From Avichristensenella sp031550535 (GTDB lineage Bacteria > Bacillota > Clostridia > Christensenellales > Aristaeellaceae), in contig JAVBOM010000002.1 of NCBI GenBank assembly GCA_031550535.1, forward strand, positions 124,001-188,000: a DNA stretch of 64,000 nt, written 5' to 3'. Shown piece by piece: positions 41,622 through 50,133 of the stretch (its first letter is position 1; every line of letters starts with the position of its first letter). Made by a program: the position numbers and the translations under genes. The notes below the pieces were generated by a model, which saw only the letters and a list, made by a program, of their open reading frames with translations, was not told the DNA's origin and made no database searches.

Positions 41622-43111
41622 AGGAAGAAGTGCTGCGCCTGGACCGCGTCACCATCCTGGAACAGGGCGCAACCGTGCTGAACCACTTCAGCCTGAACCT
41701 GTTCGCCGGGGAGATCATGGGGCTGATCCCGGTCAACGGGACCGGGCTGCCCGTGCTGATGCGCCTGCTGCGCCAGAACATTCCGCTGCACTACGGATAT
41801 GTGTACTACCGCGAGCGGCTGGTCAACCACTGGCGGTACGCGGACATGAAGTACAACCGCATCGGTGTCATCGACAACCGCAGTGGCCTCGCGGGTGGAC
41901 TGACCGTGACGGACAACGTGTTCGTGCTGCGCCACGGCTTCAGGAAGCACGTGGTGAGCCGCGCGAAGCTCGACCGGCTGCTCGCGCCGTTTCTTACGGA
42001 GACGGGCGTTGCGGTGGTCCCCGGCGCGTACGCCCGCGATCTGACGGCCCTGCAGCGCCTAGTCGTGGAGATCGTCAAGGCCGTGGTGGCCGGCTGCCGG
42101 CTGATCATCATCAACGACGCGGGGACCGTCATCAGCGACGTGGAGCTGGAAAAGCTGCACGGCGTGCTGCGCCTGTACGCGCGGCAGGGCGTGTCGTTCC
42201 TGTACGTCAGCCGCCACTATGAAGAAATACGCCACCTCTGCGGCAAGGTGGCGCTGATGGTGAACGGGCAGATCGCGAAGGTGCTGTCCACGGAGGACAC
42301 CGGGCCGGACATGATCCACTGCTTTGGCGTGGAGAACTACGAGCGGCTTGTGCTCTCGCAGGGGGAAAAGCGCCGCCCGGACGCCGCCGCACCGCCCGCG
42401 CTTTCCATAAAAGACGTATACTGGGGCGAGGTGGCCGGGCTTGCGCTATCCATCGCGCCGGGCGAATGCGTGGCCGTGCAGGACCTGGAGAACCGCATCT
42501 TTGACGACCTGATCGCCGCCGTCGCGGGGCCTATCCGCGCCCCGCGCGGGGAAGTACGCGTGCGCGGCAGGAAGCGTACAGTGCGAAATAACCGGGACAT
42601 CGCGGTCATCGAGCGGCTGGCCCCTAAGACGATGCTCTTTCCTGAGCTTTCCTACCTGGACAACCTCTGCTTCACGATGGATCACCGTTTGCCGGGCATT
42701 TGGCGGGACGCCCGGGCGCGGCGGAGCGTGCGCGCAGAGTACGCGCCGTGGCTCGGCGACGCGGTGTTCGATAAATCCGTGGACGAGCTGACGCAGGCGG
42801 AGAAATACGACCTGGTGTACGCCCGAATCCTGCTGCAGCGGCCGGCTGTCGCGATCTGCGTGCAGCCGTTCATGGAGGCCGACGTGGAGCAGCGCATGCA
42901 CATTTTTCGGCTCGTGGAAAAGCTGCTCGGCAAGGGCATCGCCGTGATGATCCTGGCCGTGAACCTCGCGGACACGCTGTCGCTCGCGGACCGGCTGGTG
43001 CGGGTGCAGAACGGCCGGGTGCTGGCGGCGTATGAGCGGAGCGAGTTTGGCACGCTGCCGGACAGCGCGCCGTGGCAGCATTTGTGGAACGGGGCGGGGG
43101 GCCAAGGCTGA
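41618..43111 (+). CDS. Catalytically dead RbsA-like double ABC ATPase, sensor-operon component
   Basis: 497 residues from GTG 41618, overlapping the kinase stop, seven bases after GGGAGG. It aligns with the RbsA-like ATPase at 37131-38657 along its length: GEIMGLIPVNGTGLPVLMRL occupies the first Walker A position, with Lys and Ser replaced by Leu44 and Pro45; Walker B is IIIND (166-167) instead of the Asp-Glu-Pro motif; the H-loop His becomes Arg (YVSRHYEE). In the second half the Walker A is lost (AVQDLENRIFDD), the signature is LTQAEKY, and Walker B is ICVQP. No ATP hydrolysis is expected. It is probably cytoplasmic. Its place in a two-component operon divergent from a sugar importer suggests a regulatory adaptor that mimics RbsA, perhaps linking transporter state to the short sensor kinase; this is inference. 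Confidence 0.85.
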   Translation: MKEEVLRLDRVTILEQGATVLNHFSLNLFAGEIMGLIPVNGTGLPVLMRLLRQNIPLHYGYVYYRERLVNHWRYADMKYNRIGVIDNRSGLAGGLTVTDNVFVLRHGFRKHVVSRAKLDRLLAPFLTETGVAVVPGAYARDLTALQRLVVEIVKAVVAGCRLIIINDAGTVISDVELEKLHGVLRLYARQGVSFLYVSRHYEEIRHLCGKVALMVNGQIAKVLSTEDTGPDMIHCFGVENYERLVLSQGEKRRPDAAAPPALSIKDVYWGEVAGLALSIAPGECVAVQDLENRIFDDLIAAVAGPIRAPRGEVRVRGRKRTVRNNRDIAVIERLAPKTMLFPELSYLDNLCFTMDHRLPGIWRDARARRSVRAEYAPWLGDAVFDKSVDELTQAEKYDLVYARILLQRPAVAICVQPFMEADVEQRMHIFRLVEKLLGKGIAVMILAVNLADTLSLADRLVRVQNGRVLAAYERSEFGTLPDSAPWQHLWNGAGGQG

Positions 43112-43138
43112 GGCTGGAACGCTGAGACGCTATATCCC

Positions 43139-43168
43139 GCAGGGCGATTTCAAATGAAATCGCCCTGC
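43139..43168 (+). terminator. Hairpin ending the two-component operon
   Basis: GCAGGGCGATTTCA and its exact complement form a fourteen-pair stem with a two-base loop; no T run follows, so termination strength is uncertain. Confidence 0.6.
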
Positions 43169-43186
43169 TATATCCCGGGCAGCAGC

Positions 43187-43214
43187 TTGATAATGCATAA
43201 AAATCATGTATAAT
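43187..43214 (+). promoter_or_regulatory. Promoter of hybrid histidine kinase
   Basis: TTGATA (43187-43192), 16 bases, TATAAT (43209-43214). It overlaps the ATG at 43206, showing that the real start codon lies downstream at 43326 and leaving an ~105-base leader that contains R1 copy B. Confidence 0.65.
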
Positions 43215-43223
43215 CAAAGAAGC

Positions 43224-43285
43224 GGTAAGGATTCCTCGCGGAATCCTCTTATGGCGCCCGATTCCCCGAATCCGCGCCGCCGTCG
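43224..43285 (+). repeat. R1 element copy B, in 5' leader
   Basis: Full 60-bp R1 in plus orientation between the promoter and start codon of the hybrid kinase. Its conserved 20-codon frame (Gly-Lys-Asp-Ser-Ser-Arg-Asn-Pro...) is in frame with the kinase gene and open into it, as in the aldolase copy. Confidence 0.8.
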
Positions 43286-43325
43286 ATATTCGAAGGATTC
43301 AAATACACGCGAAGGACCACACACG

Positions 43326-45617
43326 ATGAAATTCAAGAGCATTGCGTCGCGAATCATTCTGTCCGTTGTTCCCATCATCGCGCTGACGCTGGTTCTCTAT
43401 GTCTTTATGACATTCCAAACGATGAACGAAAAGATTGACGCGCAGTTTGACGAGCGGATGGCGGAGGGGCACAGGGCGGCGCGGCTCAGCATCCATAACG
43501 AATTGATGCTCAACGCGGACATCGCCACGAGCCTTGCGCTGTACGCGGAAAGCACCAGCTTGCAATCGATTGAGAACGGGGAGCTCGTCACATTTTTAAT
43601 GAAAGCGATCGCCTTCAACAAGAACACGGTTGGAGGCGGTATTTGGTATGAGCCGTACAGCATCTACAAAAACGAGCGGTATTTCGGCCCGTATGTATTC
43701 ATGCGCGACGGGGAGGCGGTCTACGCCCCGGAGTACGGCAGCGAGGTGGATTTCCACAACACGGAATGGTACTGCAACGGCAAGAACTCGGACGGGGGCA
43801 TCGTCTGGTCCAACGTGTACTATGACCCCGTGGCCGAGGTCACGATGATCACCGCGTCCATGCCATTCTATGGCCCAAGCGGCGATTTCCTGGGCGTCGC
43901 GACGGCCGACATGGCCCTGACCGACATCAAGCGGATCGCCGCCGGCATCTCGGTGGGGCAGACGGGCATGGCCTTCATCCTGGGGGCGAACGGGGAGTAT
44001 ATCTCCTTCCCGGACGAAAGCAAGACCATCGACGATCTGATTACGGAGGACCCGGACCCGGCGCTTATGGCGCTCGGGCGGGAGGTGCTGGGCGCGGACA
44101 GCGGCTCCACCTCCATTGATTGGGAGGGGAGCGAGCGGCGCGCGTTCTTTGCGCACATTGAGGAAACGCGCTGGCACCTGATTGTGATGATGGATTCGGC
44201 CGAGGTCGGCAAGTCGGCCAACGCGCTCGTGCTGTCCCTGATTATCGTGCCGCTCGTCGGGCTGCTCCTGGTCACGGCCAGCATATTCTTCGTGGCCCGG
44301 ACGCTGACACGAGTGACGGACAAGGTGAACCGCTTCGCGGACAGGGCGGCCTCCGGCGACCTGCGCGAGCGGATTGTGATCACGGAGCACGACGAGTTCG
44401 GCGTCATGGAGGACCGGCTGAACAAAATGATGGACAACATGACCGAGATGACGGAGCGGTCGGAAAAGGCGCTGGAGATGGCGCAGGCGGCCAGCAGGGC
44501 CAAGACCGAGTTCCTCTCCAACATGAGCCACGAAATGCGCACGCCGCTGAACGCGATTATCGGCATGGTGCAGATATCGGAGCAGGCGAAGGACGACACG
44601 AAGATCCGCGATTGCATCGACAAGATCGACCACGCGTCAAAGACCCTGCTGGAACAGATCAACAATGTCCTGGACATGTCCAAGATCGAGGCGAACAAGA
44701 TCGAGCTGAGCGTGATTCCCGTCTCAATCCGGGAGGTATTTGAGGGCATCCGCAAGGTGTTCTGGATGAAGTGCGAGGAAAAGAGCCTCGCGCTCACCAT
44801 GGAGGTGGACGCCTCCGTGCCGGACCGAATCTGGACGGACCGGTTCCGCTACGTGCAGGTGGTCACCAACCTGGTCTCAAACGCCATCAAGTTCACGCCG
44901 GAGAGCGGGGAGATCGCCGTGGTTGCCCGCGTGACGGAGGACATGCCGGACGCGGTTATGGTGGAGACAACGGTACGGGATACGGGGATCGGCATCTCTC
45001 CCGAATCGGCGGACAAGCTGTTTCAGTCGTTCGTGCAGGCCGACGGCAGCATATCTAGGAAATACGGCGGGACGGGGCTGGGGCTGTCCATCAGCAAGAG
45101 CCTGGCGGCGCTGATGGGCGGGCGCATCTGGGCCCAGAACAACGACGGCGCGGGCAGCAGTTTCTTTTTCACCATCCGGGCGGACAAATCCGGGCCGGAG
45201 GCGCAGACCCCCGCGGCGGAAGATGCGGCCAGGGCATATGATTTCCGGGGAAAGCGGATTCTCTTGGTGGAGGATGTGGACATCAACCGGGAAATCGTTA
45301 TGGCGCTGCTGGAGGACACGGGCGTCACGATCGACTGCGCGGAGAACGGTGTGGAAGCGTGCGAGGCGTTCGCCGCGGCGCCCGGGCGGTATGATCTGAT
45401 CTTTATGGACATTCAGATGCCGGAGATGGACGGCCTGACAGCCACGAGAACAATACGGGCGATGGACCGGGGACATACGGTCCCGATCATCGCCATGAGC
45501 GCCAACGCGTTCCAGGAGGATGTGGAGGCCAGCCTGCGCGCCGGAATGAACGGCCATATTTCCAAGCCGGTCGACCGGAGCGCCCTGCTGGCGGCGATGG
45601 GGAAGATATTGGGGTGA
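43326..45617 (+). CDS. Hybrid sensor histidine kinase (Cache-HAMP-HisKA-HATPase-REC)
   Basis: 763 residues from ATG 43326 (GAAGGA ten bases upstream). TM1 (~8-30), an extracellular dCache sensor (~35-295; VGGGIWYEPYSIYKNERYFG, SNVYYDPVAEVTMITASMPF), TM2 (~300-325), HAMP, HisKA with FLSNMSHEMRTPLNAI, HATPase with NLVSNAIKFTPESGE, DTGIGIS and GGTGLGLSISK, then a receiver (LLVEDVDINREI, phosphoacceptor Asp in LIFMDIQMPEMDG, SANAF, SKPVD). The Cache domain usually binds small organic acids or amino acids. No separate output gene follows; phosphate would have to be passed to a regulator elsewhere, perhaps via the receiver protein at 50545. Confidence 0.92.
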   Translation: MKFKSIASRIILSVVPIIALTLVLYVFMTFQTMNEKIDAQFDERMAEGHRAARLSIHNELMLNADIATSLALYAESTSLQSIENGELVTFLMKAIAFNKNTVGGGIWYEPYSIYKNERYFGPYVFMRDGEAVYAPEYGSEVDFHNTEWYCNGKNSDGGIVWSNVYYDPVAEVTMITASMPFYGPSGDFLGVATADMALTDIKRIAAGISVGQTGMAFILGANGEYISFPDESKTIDDLITEDPDPALMALGREVLGADSGSTSIDWEGSERRAFFAHIEETRWHLIVMMDSAEVGKSANALVLSLIIVPLVGLLLVTASIFFVARTLTRVTDKVNRFADRAASGDLRERIVITEHDEFGVMEDRLNKMMDNMTEMTERSEKALEMAQAASRAKTEFLSNMSHEMRTPLNAIIGMVQISEQAKDDTKIRDCIDKIDHASKTLLEQINNVLDMSKIEANKIELSVIPVSIREVFEGIRKVFWMKCEEKSLALTMEVDASVPDRIWTDRFRYVQVVTNLVSNAIKFTPESGEIAVVARVTEDMPDAVMVETTVRDTGIGISPESADKLFQSFVQADGSISRKYGGTGLGLSISKSLAALMGGRIWAQNNDGAGSSFFFTIRADKSGPEAQTPAAEDAARAYDFRGKRILLVEDVDINREIVMALLEDTGVTIDCAENGVEACEAFAAAPGRYDLIFMDIQMPEMDGLTATRTIRAMDRGHTVPIIAMSANAFQEDVEASLRAGMNGHISKPVDRSALLAAMGKILG

Positions 45618-45663
45618 GGCAAGGGCGTTGCCGCGCCTTTGGTTTGAGAACATTTCTCTCAAC

Positions 45664-45809
45664 CTTAGCACATGTCCTTGCGAATCCTTTGCCGTCTCGC
45701 GTTGTCTCGTGCGTTCAGCGTAGTTCTGCTACGCCTCACTCCCTCAACTTAGCGAGACAGCAAAATCTCTCGCAAATCCATGCGCCATGTTTTCGGTAAT
45801 TGCGCTAAG
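45664..45809. repeat. R2 inverted-repeat element, copy 2
   Basis: Inverted arms (left from CTTAGCACATG, right ending TTGCGCTAAG) around the core GCGTAGTTCTGCTACGCC, with the same right-hand CTTAGCGAGACAGCAAAATC-type sequence as copy 3. Confidence 0.65.
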
Positions 45810-45852
45810 AAACCCACCGGGAACCGCGAATGCAGTGGCTCCCGGTGGGTTT
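45810..45852. terminator. Bidirectional terminator between convergent genes
   Basis: AAACCCACCGGGA and TCCCGGTGGGTTT form a thirteen-pair stem with a 17-base loop, placed exactly between two R2 copies. Confidence 0.75.
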
Positions 45853-46077
45853 AGAGCAATTTCATCAAACGTAGCGCATATCTTGCGCGCCTTTTCACCC
45901 CTCGCGTTGTTTCGTCCAATCGGTGTAGCGCTGCTACGCCTCTTTGACGGTGGCGCTGATTGGAGCAATCGGACACCACGCGAGGATTCCGCCAGGAATC
46001 CTTACCTTTCCTCGACTTAGCGAGGGGCGAAAATCCATCGCAATCTATTGCGCTACGTTTTCTTCATTTGCGCTAAG
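45853..46077. repeat. R2 inverted-repeat element, copy 3, interrupted by R1
   Basis: Arms share ACGTAGCGCA, TTTTC and CCCCTCGC segments in inverted order around GGTGTAGCGCTGCTACGCC. Directly after that core, R1 copy D splits the element; sequence after it (CTCGACTTAGCGAGG) continues the part that in copy 2 follows the core without a break. Confidence 0.7.
45946..46006 (-). repeat. R1 element copy D, nested in R2
   Basis: Full 60-bp R1 in minus orientation, nested in R2 copy 3. A short CTTT occurs on both sides and might be a target duplication, but this is too short to be sure. Confidence 0.75.
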
Positions 46078-46164
46078 CACTCTGGCCGCGCATCCTGGTA
46101 GCCCTGGTTCATTCCCTGAGGTGCGCAGCCGCGAGAGCGGTAACGCCGGCGACCCGCCCGCGCC

Positions 46165-47259
46165 TCACGCGCTCCCTTCCGCATCCAGCAGCCCGCGCAC
46201 CGCCTCCACGGCCCGCCGGTCCAGCTCCATCGCGCGGCGGCCCTCGTCCGCCAGGATCTTCCGAATCTTTGGGTCCGCGAACTTGATGAAGCCCGCCTCA
46301 TCCATTGTCAGGTGGCTCCACAGGAACCCGCCGTACACGGAGCACGCGCGCCACGCGTCGATCGCTTCGCCCAGCGGCTTCGCGCATTCTGGGTATTCCC
46401 GCGCCATGCGCTCGTAAAAAGGCAGGGCCGCGCCGCGCTCATGGATTTGGCACAGCGCGTCGCAATAGATGAAAAAACGGCCCTGGTTCGTGCGCGACCA
46501 GGCCCAGTCCTGCCACATCTCGCCCGGCCCCGGCAGTTTTACCTGCACGCAGTCGTCAAACGTGGCGTTCTCCAGGTCGCGCAGCATCGCCTCCCAGGCC
46601 GCCAGCCCGACGCACGCGCCGCGCACATCCGCGTGACGCGCGTGATCCACGATGGCGCGGTAGGCGGCAAGCGCGCTGTCCCGCTCGGGCGGCGTCTCCC
46701 CGGGCGTGAGCAGAATGTAGCCGGTCAGGTTGTCAAACCAGCCCACCTTCTCAAACGGTTGCTCCGCCGGGAAGCCCTCGTCCGCCTGGAAGTAGTTCCA
46801 GCCGGTTAGCTTGCCCCCATCTTCCGCATAGCCAAAGACGACGCAGCACTCCGGCGGCCCGAGGATGCCCATGGCGATCACCGGCGCGCCCGTGTCGATG
46901 GAGGCGACGATTTCCTCCCGCGCCCGCGCTTCGCTGACGAACGGGCCCTCAATGCCCGCGATCGGCCTTGCCATCCGCACATCGCCGCGCAGGCCCACGG
47001 CCTTGAGCGCGCGGTAGTGCGGCGCAAAGGGCGGCTCCTCACAGGAGAGAATGTCGCAGTTGCCGCCGTCCCACGCCCCCGGCCGCCAGGCGAGCCGGTT
47101 GCCCGCGCCGGAGAGCGCCAGGATGTCCGCGTATGGCCTGGGTCTACCCATGCCGTGTAGCGCCGCCCACAGCGACCCTACGAACGGCGTCAGCATGGAC
47201 GTATTATCCGGGAAGAACTGCGCGACGCGCGGCACGCCTTCGATGATTTTTTTGTTCAT
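46165..47259 (-). CDS. BtrH/C39-like protein of unknown function, paralogue 1
   Basis: 364 residues from ATG 47259, overlapping the upstream stop (ATGA). The first ~70 residues resemble the N-terminal BtrH-type fold, related to papain-like peptidases: MLTPFVGSLWAALHGMG, a later ILALSGAGNRLAW, then GAPVIAMGILGPPECCVVFG and YAEDGGKLTGWNYF. The C-terminal half is helical with many Trp. It shares this layout with the gene at 48333-49418, so the two are paralogues bracketing two GyrI-like genes. BtrH itself is an acyltransferase in butirosin synthesis, but no catalytic triad can be confirmed here. The role is unknown. Confidence 0.5.
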   Translation of the reverse strand: MNKKIIEGVPRVAQFFPDNTSMLTPFVGSLWAALHGMGRPRPYADILALSGAGNRLAWRPGAWDGGNCDILSCEEPPFAPHYRALKAVGLRGDVRMARPIAGIEGPFVSEARAREEIVASIDTGAPVIAMGILGPPECCVVFGYAEDGGKLTGWNYFQADEGFPAEQPFEKVGWFDNLTGYILLTPGETPPERDSALAAYRAIVDHARHADVRGACVGLAAWEAMLRDLENATFDDCVQVKLPGPGEMWQDWAWSRTNQGRFFIYCDALCQIHERGAALPFYERMAREYPECAKPLGEAIDAWRACSVYGGFLWSHLTMDEAGFIKFADPKIRKILADEGRRAMELDRRAVEAVRGLLDAEGSA

Positions 47260-47762
47260 GGCTGTAGCTCCCTCCATTTGACCGGCACAAAAATGTCGAG
47301 CTGGTTGCGGCCCATCGCCCCCTGCGCGGCGGGCGGGGTAATCACATGGAACATGCAGCGGTGGCGCGGGCGCTCGTCCAGCGCAAAGCAGCCCGAATCG
47401 TGTACCCACTCGCGAATCGCGGCGTATACGCACTCGCCGTCCCCGCCGTCCCCGTCCCACGAAATCGCGGCGGCATACAGACCACCCTCGAAGTCCACCA
47501 CATCGAAGCCGCCGGTGTCCATGCCCTCATCATGGACATACCACCACTCCATGCCCTGCGCCTCGGCATCGTGCCAGAGGAAATCGCGCGGCATGAACTG
47601 GCCGCTTGTGTCAATCTGTGAAAACCATGCGTTAAACCCCTCCAGCTTGCCGCCCGGCGCGAACGGAACGCCCGTATCCATGCCGGATGTCACCATCCGG
47701 CATGCGGGCAGGCGGAGGAGCCGAACACCGAATGGATTGGGTTTCATCTGCTTCTGCTTCAT
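47256..47762 (-). CDS. GyrI-like small-molecule-binding protein
   Basis: 168 residues. Similar in size and position to the next gene upstream and consistent with the GyrI-like/AraC effector-binding fold: FGVRLLRLPACRMVTSG at the N-terminus, a DGGDGECVYAAIREWVHDSG middle and a closing NQLDIFVPVKWREL. Such domains bind hydrophobic or cationic small molecules and some hydrolyse them. There is no DNA-binding domain. Stop overlaps the start of the BtrH-like gene. Confidence 0.6.
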   Translation of the reverse strand: MKQKQMKPNPFGVRLLRLPACRMVTSGMDTGVPFAPGGKLEGFNAWFSQIDTSGQFMPRDFLWHDAEAQGMEWWYVHDEGMDTGGFDVVDFEGGLYAAAISWDGDGGDGECVYAAIREWVHDSGCFALDERPRHRCMFHVITPPAAQGAMGRNQLDIFVPVKWRELQP

Positions 47763-47780
47763 CTGCGTGTCATCCTCCGC

Positions 47781-48299
47781 TCAGCGGCTCAGTGGGATAT
47801 AGTAATCCAGCACGATGTCACCGTTTTCATCCGGCGTGGTGAAGCGCGGGCAGTTGTATAGCTCCATGCTCCACGCCATCCCGTCGCATTGCAGACCCTT
47901 TTCCTTCAAGGCCCGCTCTGTCAGCTCATGCGCGTTGGAGCACACGTCCGCCGTATCCTTGCCCCGGATATAGCCGATGGCGGCGTCCGTTTCCGCGAGC
48001 GTCGCGCAGTAGTAGCCCTCCGGCACCTCCGCGCCCGGCAGCATCAGCATGCCGATGACATAGGAAAACATGCCGTCGCCGCGCGCCCAGTCGAGCATGA
48101 CGCCCAAGTAGGAGGGGTCGTACACCTGCGCGGCCTGCGCTTCCAACGGGGCGAAGATCGCCGCCCCGAAGCATTCGTCCCAGAACGCGGGCAGCGGGTT
48201 GTCGCCCTTCATCAGCGCCTCCATGCCGTGGCGCAGCTCTTTGCCGATGAGCTTCAGCTCCGGCAGCTTCTTGACCTCAAAATTGACCAGCGTTCCCAT
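47781..48299 (-). CDS. GyrI-like small-molecule-binding protein
   Basis: 172 residues from ATG 48299 (GAAGGGG nine bases upstream); ATG 48305 is too close to the site. VNFEVKKLPELKLIGKELRH is a classic GyrI-like beginning, NPLPAFWDECFGAAIFAPLE and YVIGMLMLPGAEVPEGYYCA are its core, and DIVLDYYIPLSR its end. It stands alone without an HTH, like SbmC/GyrI relatives that act as drug-binding or hydrolase proteins. Same operon as the neighbours on both sides. Confidence 0.75.
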   Translation of the reverse strand: MGTLVNFEVKKLPELKLIGKELRHGMEALMKGDNPLPAFWDECFGAAIFAPLEAQAAQVYDPSYLGVMLDWARGDGMFSYVIGMLMLPGAEVPEGYYCATLAETDAAIGYIRGKDTADVCSNAHELTERALKEKGLQCDGMAWSMELYNCPRFTTPDENGDIVLDYYIPLSR

Positions 48300-48332
48300 G
48301 ATCATCCGCCCCTTCTCTCGTTTAGATATAAA

Positions 48333-49418
48333 TCAAGTTGCCCGCATGGCCGCGTCCATCGCGTCCGCGATGCGCAGGTCGAGCCCCCGGCATTCCTCGA
48401 CAATGCCCGCGATTTCCGCCCGCACGGCCGGACGCTTCAGCGATCCCTGGCCCTGCCCGCCGTCCAGCAGCCCGTGGATGCGCCACATGTTGCCGTGGAT
48501 GGCCGCGCTGGCCTCAATGCCCGGGTCAAGCGCGTCCGTGCCCAGCATTTCCCCGACCTGCTCCAGGAACGCCGCCATGCAAAAGCGCCGCTCCGCCAGA
48601 TCCCATATTTCGGGGTAGATGTACGGCATCCCTTCCCGCGCCGACGCCCAGAACGCCGCGTCCCGCAGGCGGTCTATCCAGTTTGCGTAGTAGTTCACCG
48701 GCTCGCCGTAGGGGTGGCACGCGGGTGCCCTGAGGAACCGCGCGCCGCGCGCCAGCGCCCGCCCGAGGAGGACGCGCCGCTTCTCCATCGGAGGCGACGC
48801 GATTTCCCCGGCGACCAGCGCGGCAGCGTCGGTGCCGGGCGTCCAGTTCTGGATGTACTGGCAGTCCTCCATGGCGAAGGACTTGTTGGGCATGTCCGCG
48901 CCGGGCGTGAACGTCCACGCGATCAGCGTGTCCCCGCCGTCCTCATAGCCCACGGCCAGCAGCACCCGGTCGCTGCCCGCGCGCCCCAGCAGCAGGGCGG
49001 GGTACCCGTTCGCGAGGTTTTCGACCACCAGGGCCTTCAGCGCCCCATCGGACGGCCAGCCGCCGTCCAGCCCGGGAACTTCCGCGTTGGCGTAAACGCG
49101 CACCGGGATGCCCGCCATGCGGAAGCAGTCCGCGATCGGCCCCGCGCCGTCCGGCAGCGCGAACCGGAAGTATTCCGCCATGTCGAACAGGAACAGGAAT
49201 CCTTCGCCGCTGAGCGCCATGTACAGGTTGTAGTCGTGGTCCGCGCGCCACCGCGTGCCGTGCGCGGCGATCTCGTGCGTGTCGTGCGGCGCGCCCATCA
49301 GTACCCGCAGCGACATCATCGCCGACGGGAACGCCATGCTGTGCGGCACCAGCATCGCGCCTTCGCGCGCGACCGCGCCGCGATACGGCACCCTGGCCGA
49401 GTTCGGAGGTCTGTTCAT
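48333..49418 (-). CDS. BtrH/C39-like protein of unknown function, paralogue 2
   Basis: 361 residues from ATG 49418 (GAGGTG six bases upstream). LVPHSMAFPSAMMSLRVLMG, LYMALSGEGFLFLFDMAEYF, LANGYPALLLGRAGSDRVLL and VGYEDGGDTLIAWTFTPGA mirror the order of motifs in paralogue 1. This is the first gene of a four-gene operon: BtrH-like, GyrI-like, GyrI-like, BtrH-like. The pairing of a possible acyl- or peptide-handling enzyme with ligand-binding proteins suggests small-molecule modification or resistance, which is inference only. Confidence 0.5.
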   Translation of the reverse strand: MNRPPNSARVPYRGAVAREGAMLVPHSMAFPSAMMSLRVLMGAPHDTHEIAAHGTRWRADHDYNLYMALSGEGFLFLFDMAEYFRFALPDGAGPIADCFRMAGIPVRVYANAEVPGLDGGWPSDGALKALVVENLANGYPALLLGRAGSDRVLLAVGYEDGGDTLIAWTFTPGADMPNKSFAMEDCQYIQNWTPGTDAAALVAGEIASPPMEKRRVLLGRALARGARFLRAPACHPYGEPVNYYANWIDRLRDAAFWASAREGMPYIYPEIWDLAERRFCMAAFLEQVGEMLGTDALDPGIEASAAIHGNMWRIHGLLDGGQGQGSLKRPAVRAEIAGIVEECRGLDLRIADAMDAAMRAT

Positions 49419-49596
49419 GCTTCGCACCTCGTTCATGCGTGAATCCGGGGATGATTCCATTGAGTATACGCTATTTTATCATCTGGCATGGGTGTAAAAT
49501 GAACCTGAATTGCGTGAAGGACGGAACGCGTCGATTTTTCGGTCCAAAACGGCGGCGGCGCGCGGTTGTTTCGCGCGCCGCCGGGGGATCGTGAGG

Positions 49597-50133
49597 CTAT
49601 CTGGTGAGGTATTCCCCAAACTCGACGAGCCGCACACGGTTTTCCTCAAGCCATTCCTTCACGACCTCTTCATTGTCCGTGGAAAGAAAGTCCATGAGCG
49701 CCTCCATCGCCGCTTTCGCGTCGTCGCCCATCTGTTCAAAATCGATCTCCGCGAGGAAGGGCACGGCAAGCAAGCCGTATTCCTTCAGCGCGTCCGCCTT
49801 TTCCTCCCAGGTCAGGTCGGAATCGAACACCGCCTCCACGCTGCCCTGCACGGACGATGCAAGCGTGGGCCAGTACGCCTCCAGCGACTCCGCCCCCGAT
49901 TCCAGCGCCTCGATGAGCGCGTTCAGCGATTCGCTGTTTTCCAAATACTCCTTGGGGTCCTGGCTGAACGCTATGAACTGCTCGCCAAAGCTCTGGATGC
50001 CTTCGCCCACCCACGCCCCAAAACGCTTCAGGTCGCCCGAAAACGCGCGGTCCTCCATGGACGCGCTCGCGGGCGCGGCCAGCAGCGTCATCGCCAGAAC
50101 CCACGCGGCGCATAGGGTCATTGCCTTTTTCAT
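49597..50133 (-). CDS. Secreted helical protein of unknown function
   Basis: 178 residues from ATG 50133 (AAAGGAGTGTCAAA). Residues 1-25 are a signal peptide ending Ala-Ser-Ala; there is no lipobox. The mature protein is strongly acidic and helical (for example NSESLNALIEALESGAESLE and FLSTDNEEVVKEWLEENR). No domain is recognised and it stands alone, flanked by non-coding sequence. Exported from the cell; role unknown. Confidence 0.7.
   Translation of the reverse strand: MKKAMTLCAAWVLAMTLLAAPASASMEDRAFSGDLKRFGAWVGEGIQSFGEQFIAFSQDPKEYLENSESLNALIEALESGAESLEAYWPTLASSVQGSVEAVFDSDLTWEEKADALKEYGLLAVPFLAEIDFEQMGDDAKAAMEALMDFLSTDNEEVVKEWLEENRVRLVEFGEYLTR

Noticed and set aside
43206..43325. Upstream start of the hybrid kinase that would place R1 copy B in the protein
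   Set aside because: The ATG at 43206 overlaps a -10 box and has no ribosome site; ATG 43326 has one. The open frame through R1 is noted, not called coding.
47889..49442. A 517-codon plus-strand frame across the GyrI/BtrH-like genes
   Set aside because: Composition is typical of antisense shadow (Arg, His, Val rich) and the minus-strand genes have ribosome sites and recognisable families.
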